From Nocardioidaceae bacterium (GTDB lineage Bacteria > Actinomycetota > Actinomycetes > Propionibacteriales > Nocardioidaceae): a stretch of DNA of 6,593 nt. The stretch covers positions 1 to 6,593 of the forward strand of contig JACCVA010000347.1 in assembly GCA_013698435.1 (NCBI GenBank). Reading direction: 5' to 3'. The position numbers and the translations under genes were made by a program. Position 1 is the first letter of the stretch. Each line of letters begins with the position of its first letter. This document shows, piece by piece, positions 5,848 through 6,593 of this stretch. The notes below the pieces were generated by a model that was not told the origin of the DNA, did not search any database, and saw only the letters and a list, made by a program, of their open reading frames with translations.

Positions 5848-5853
5848 TAGCAT
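5848..5853 (+). promoter_or_regulatory. Candidate -10 element TAGCAT for the carboxylase gene
   Basis: TAGCAT fits the TAnnnT pattern. Transcription would begin near 5860, leaving about 22 nt to the GTG at 5882 and including the GAGAGGAA ribosome binding site (5869-5876). No standard -35 box is evident at 17-18 nt spacing. The location before the first gene of a likely new transcription unit supports it. Confidence 0.45.
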
Positions 5854-5881
5854 GGCGCGACAGACAACGAGAGGAAGCATC

Positions 5882-5920
5882 GTGGCGGAGCCCGAAGTCA
5901 GCCAGCGCGGGCACGTGTGA
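5882..5920 (+). CDS. Small leader ORF (12 codons) overlapping the carboxylase start by 4 nt
   Basis: GTG at 5882 is preceded by a strong ribosome binding site, GAGAGGAA (5869-5876), with 5 nt between. It encodes VAEPEVSQRGHV and stops at TGA 5918-5920. The stop overlaps the GTG start of the carboxylase gene (5917-5919) in a GTGA junction. The carboxylase GTG has no ribosome binding site of its own, so ribosomes finishing this ORF could restart there. The alternative is that this is the true N-terminus of the carboxylase and that one base has been lost or gained at the junction. The same frame also has an ATG at 5852 (22 codons), but that ATG lies within the -10 candidate and lacks a ribosome binding site. 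Confidence 0.45.
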   Translation: MAEPEVSQRGHV

Positions 5921-6593
5921 GCCAGCAGCGAGATCCCTCGCTCGCCGACCTCGTCGTCGAGTTGCGCGACCGGCTGGCGGTCGTGCGCCAGGGCGGCTCG
6001 GAGGCCGCCCGCGACAAGCACACCGGCCGTGGGAAGCTGCTCGTCCGCGAGCGGGTGGACCGGCTGCTCGACCCAGGCTCGCCGTTCCTCGAGCTCTCAC
6101 CGTTGGCGGCGTACGGCATGTACGACGACGCGGTGCCCAGTGCTGGACTGGTGACCGGAGTCGGCAGCATCAGCGGTCGCGAGTGCGTGGTGGTCGCCAA
6201 CGACGCCACCGTCAAGGGCGGCACCTACTACCCTGTGACGGTCAAGAAGCACCTGCGTGCACAGGAGGTGGCCGCGGCCAACCGGCTACCGTGCGTCTAC
6301 CTCGTCGACTCCGGCGGCGCCTTCTTGCCACTGCAGGACGAGGTCTTCCCTGACCGCGACCATTTCGGCCGGATCTTCTTCAACCAGGCCAACCTGTCCG
6401 CGGCCGGCATCCCCCAGATCGCCGCAGTGATGGGCTCCTGCACGGCCGGCGGGGCGTATGTGCCTGCCATGTCGGACGAGACCGTCATCGTGCGCAACCA
6501 GGGGACGATCTTCCTCGGCGGACCACCGCTGGTGAAGGCCGCCACCGGCGAGGTCGTCACGGCAGAGGAGCTCGGCGGCGGCGACGTGCACGC
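5917..6593 (+). CDS. accD1: Acyl-CoA carboxylase beta subunit, methylcrotonyl-CoA carboxylase type; 3' end outside window
   Basis: About 225 residues of a family usually about 530 long are visible; the rest lies beyond the right edge. The subunit is a carboxyltransferase that moves CO2 from biotin to the acyl-CoA. DSGGAFLPLQDEVFPDRDHF (131-150) and MGSCTAGGAYVPAMSDE (172-188) are hallmarks of the 3-methylcrotonyl-CoA carboxylase beta group; G178, G179 and A180 lie at the expected oxyanion-loop position. GTIFLGGPPLVKAATGEVVT and ELGGGDVH follow. In M. tuberculosis AccD1 pairs with the biotin-carrying AccA1 in leucine breakdown, so an accA1-like gene is expected downstream. GTG 5917 is the only start available: the same frame has no start codon between the stop at 5848-5850 and 5917. 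That start has no ribosome binding site of its own, and the N-terminus seems about 10-20 residues shorter than I recall for relatives, which lack of tools prevents me from checking. Confidence 0.9.
   Translation, partial: MSQQRDPSLADLVVELRDRLAVVRQGGSEAARDKHTGRGKLLVRERVDRLLDPGSPFLELSPLAAYGMYDDAVPSAGLVTGVGSISGRECVVVANDATVKGGTYYPVTVKKHLRAQEVAAANRLPCVYLVDSGGAFLPLQDEVFPDRDHFGRIFFNQANLSAAGIPQIAAVMGSCTAGGAYVPAMSDETVIVRNQGTIFLGGPPLVKAATGEVVTAEELGGGDVH

Noticed and set aside
4048..6021. Long open frame of 657 codons on the minus strand
   Set aside because: It runs antisense across the sigma-factor end, the whole DUF6986 gene and the carboxylase start. Its translation shows no recognisable domain. Such frames are common opposite GC-rich genes whose codons end in G or C.

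Overview
The window is high-GC DNA with strongly G/C-ending codons and six protein genes, most or all recognisable as actinobacterial types. They include a TmsA/BfaA-type flavoprotein, a SigG-type ECF sigma factor fused to a SnoaL-like domain, a DUF6986 CitE-like protein and an AccD1-type carboxylase. The TAnnnT -10 elements and GTG starts also fit Actinomycetota. A Nocardioides- or Mycobacterium-like lineage is possible, but the genus cannot be fixed from the sequence alone.

Layout. (1) Positions 922 to 1 (minus strand, running off the left edge) encode the N-terminal two thirds of a DHCR24-like FAD-binding reductase. It resembles TmsA/BfaA, which completes 10-methyl branched fatty acids such as tuberculostearic acid. 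(2) A divergent intergenic region at 923-1215 carries two outward-facing TAGAGT -10 candidates and a strong dyad. (3) Rightward from 1216 come an orotate-phosphoribosyltransferase-like gene (1216-1770), an exported M1-type zinc metallopeptidase (1810-3249) and the ECF sigma factor (3275-4288). The spacings of 39 and 25 nt suggest partial or full co-transcription. (4) After an 89-nt gap holding two tandem copies of an 18-bp repeat lies a DUF6986 HpcH/HpaI/CitE-fold protein (4378-5676). (5) A 240-nt stretch follows, with a GC hairpin, an in-frame coding-like tail after the DUF6986 stop, a -10 candidate and a tiny ORF with a good ribosome binding site. That ORF overlaps by 4 nt the GTG start of (6), the beta subunit of an acyl-CoA carboxylase of the methylcrotonyl-CoA type (5917 to the right edge, 3' end outside).

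The genes do not form one pathway. The left gene belongs to membrane-lipid modification. The middle group is a nucleotide-salvage or biosynthesis enzyme, an exported peptidase and a self-regulated sigma factor. The right edge probably opens a leucine or branched-chain acyl-CoA catabolic operon. No mobile element, CRISPR array, tRNA or rRNA was seen. The points most worth checking are the start architecture of the carboxylase gene (leader ORF or frameshift), the coding-like tail after the DUF6986 stop, the leaderless start of the flavoprotein, and several short repeats placed exactly at gene junctions.
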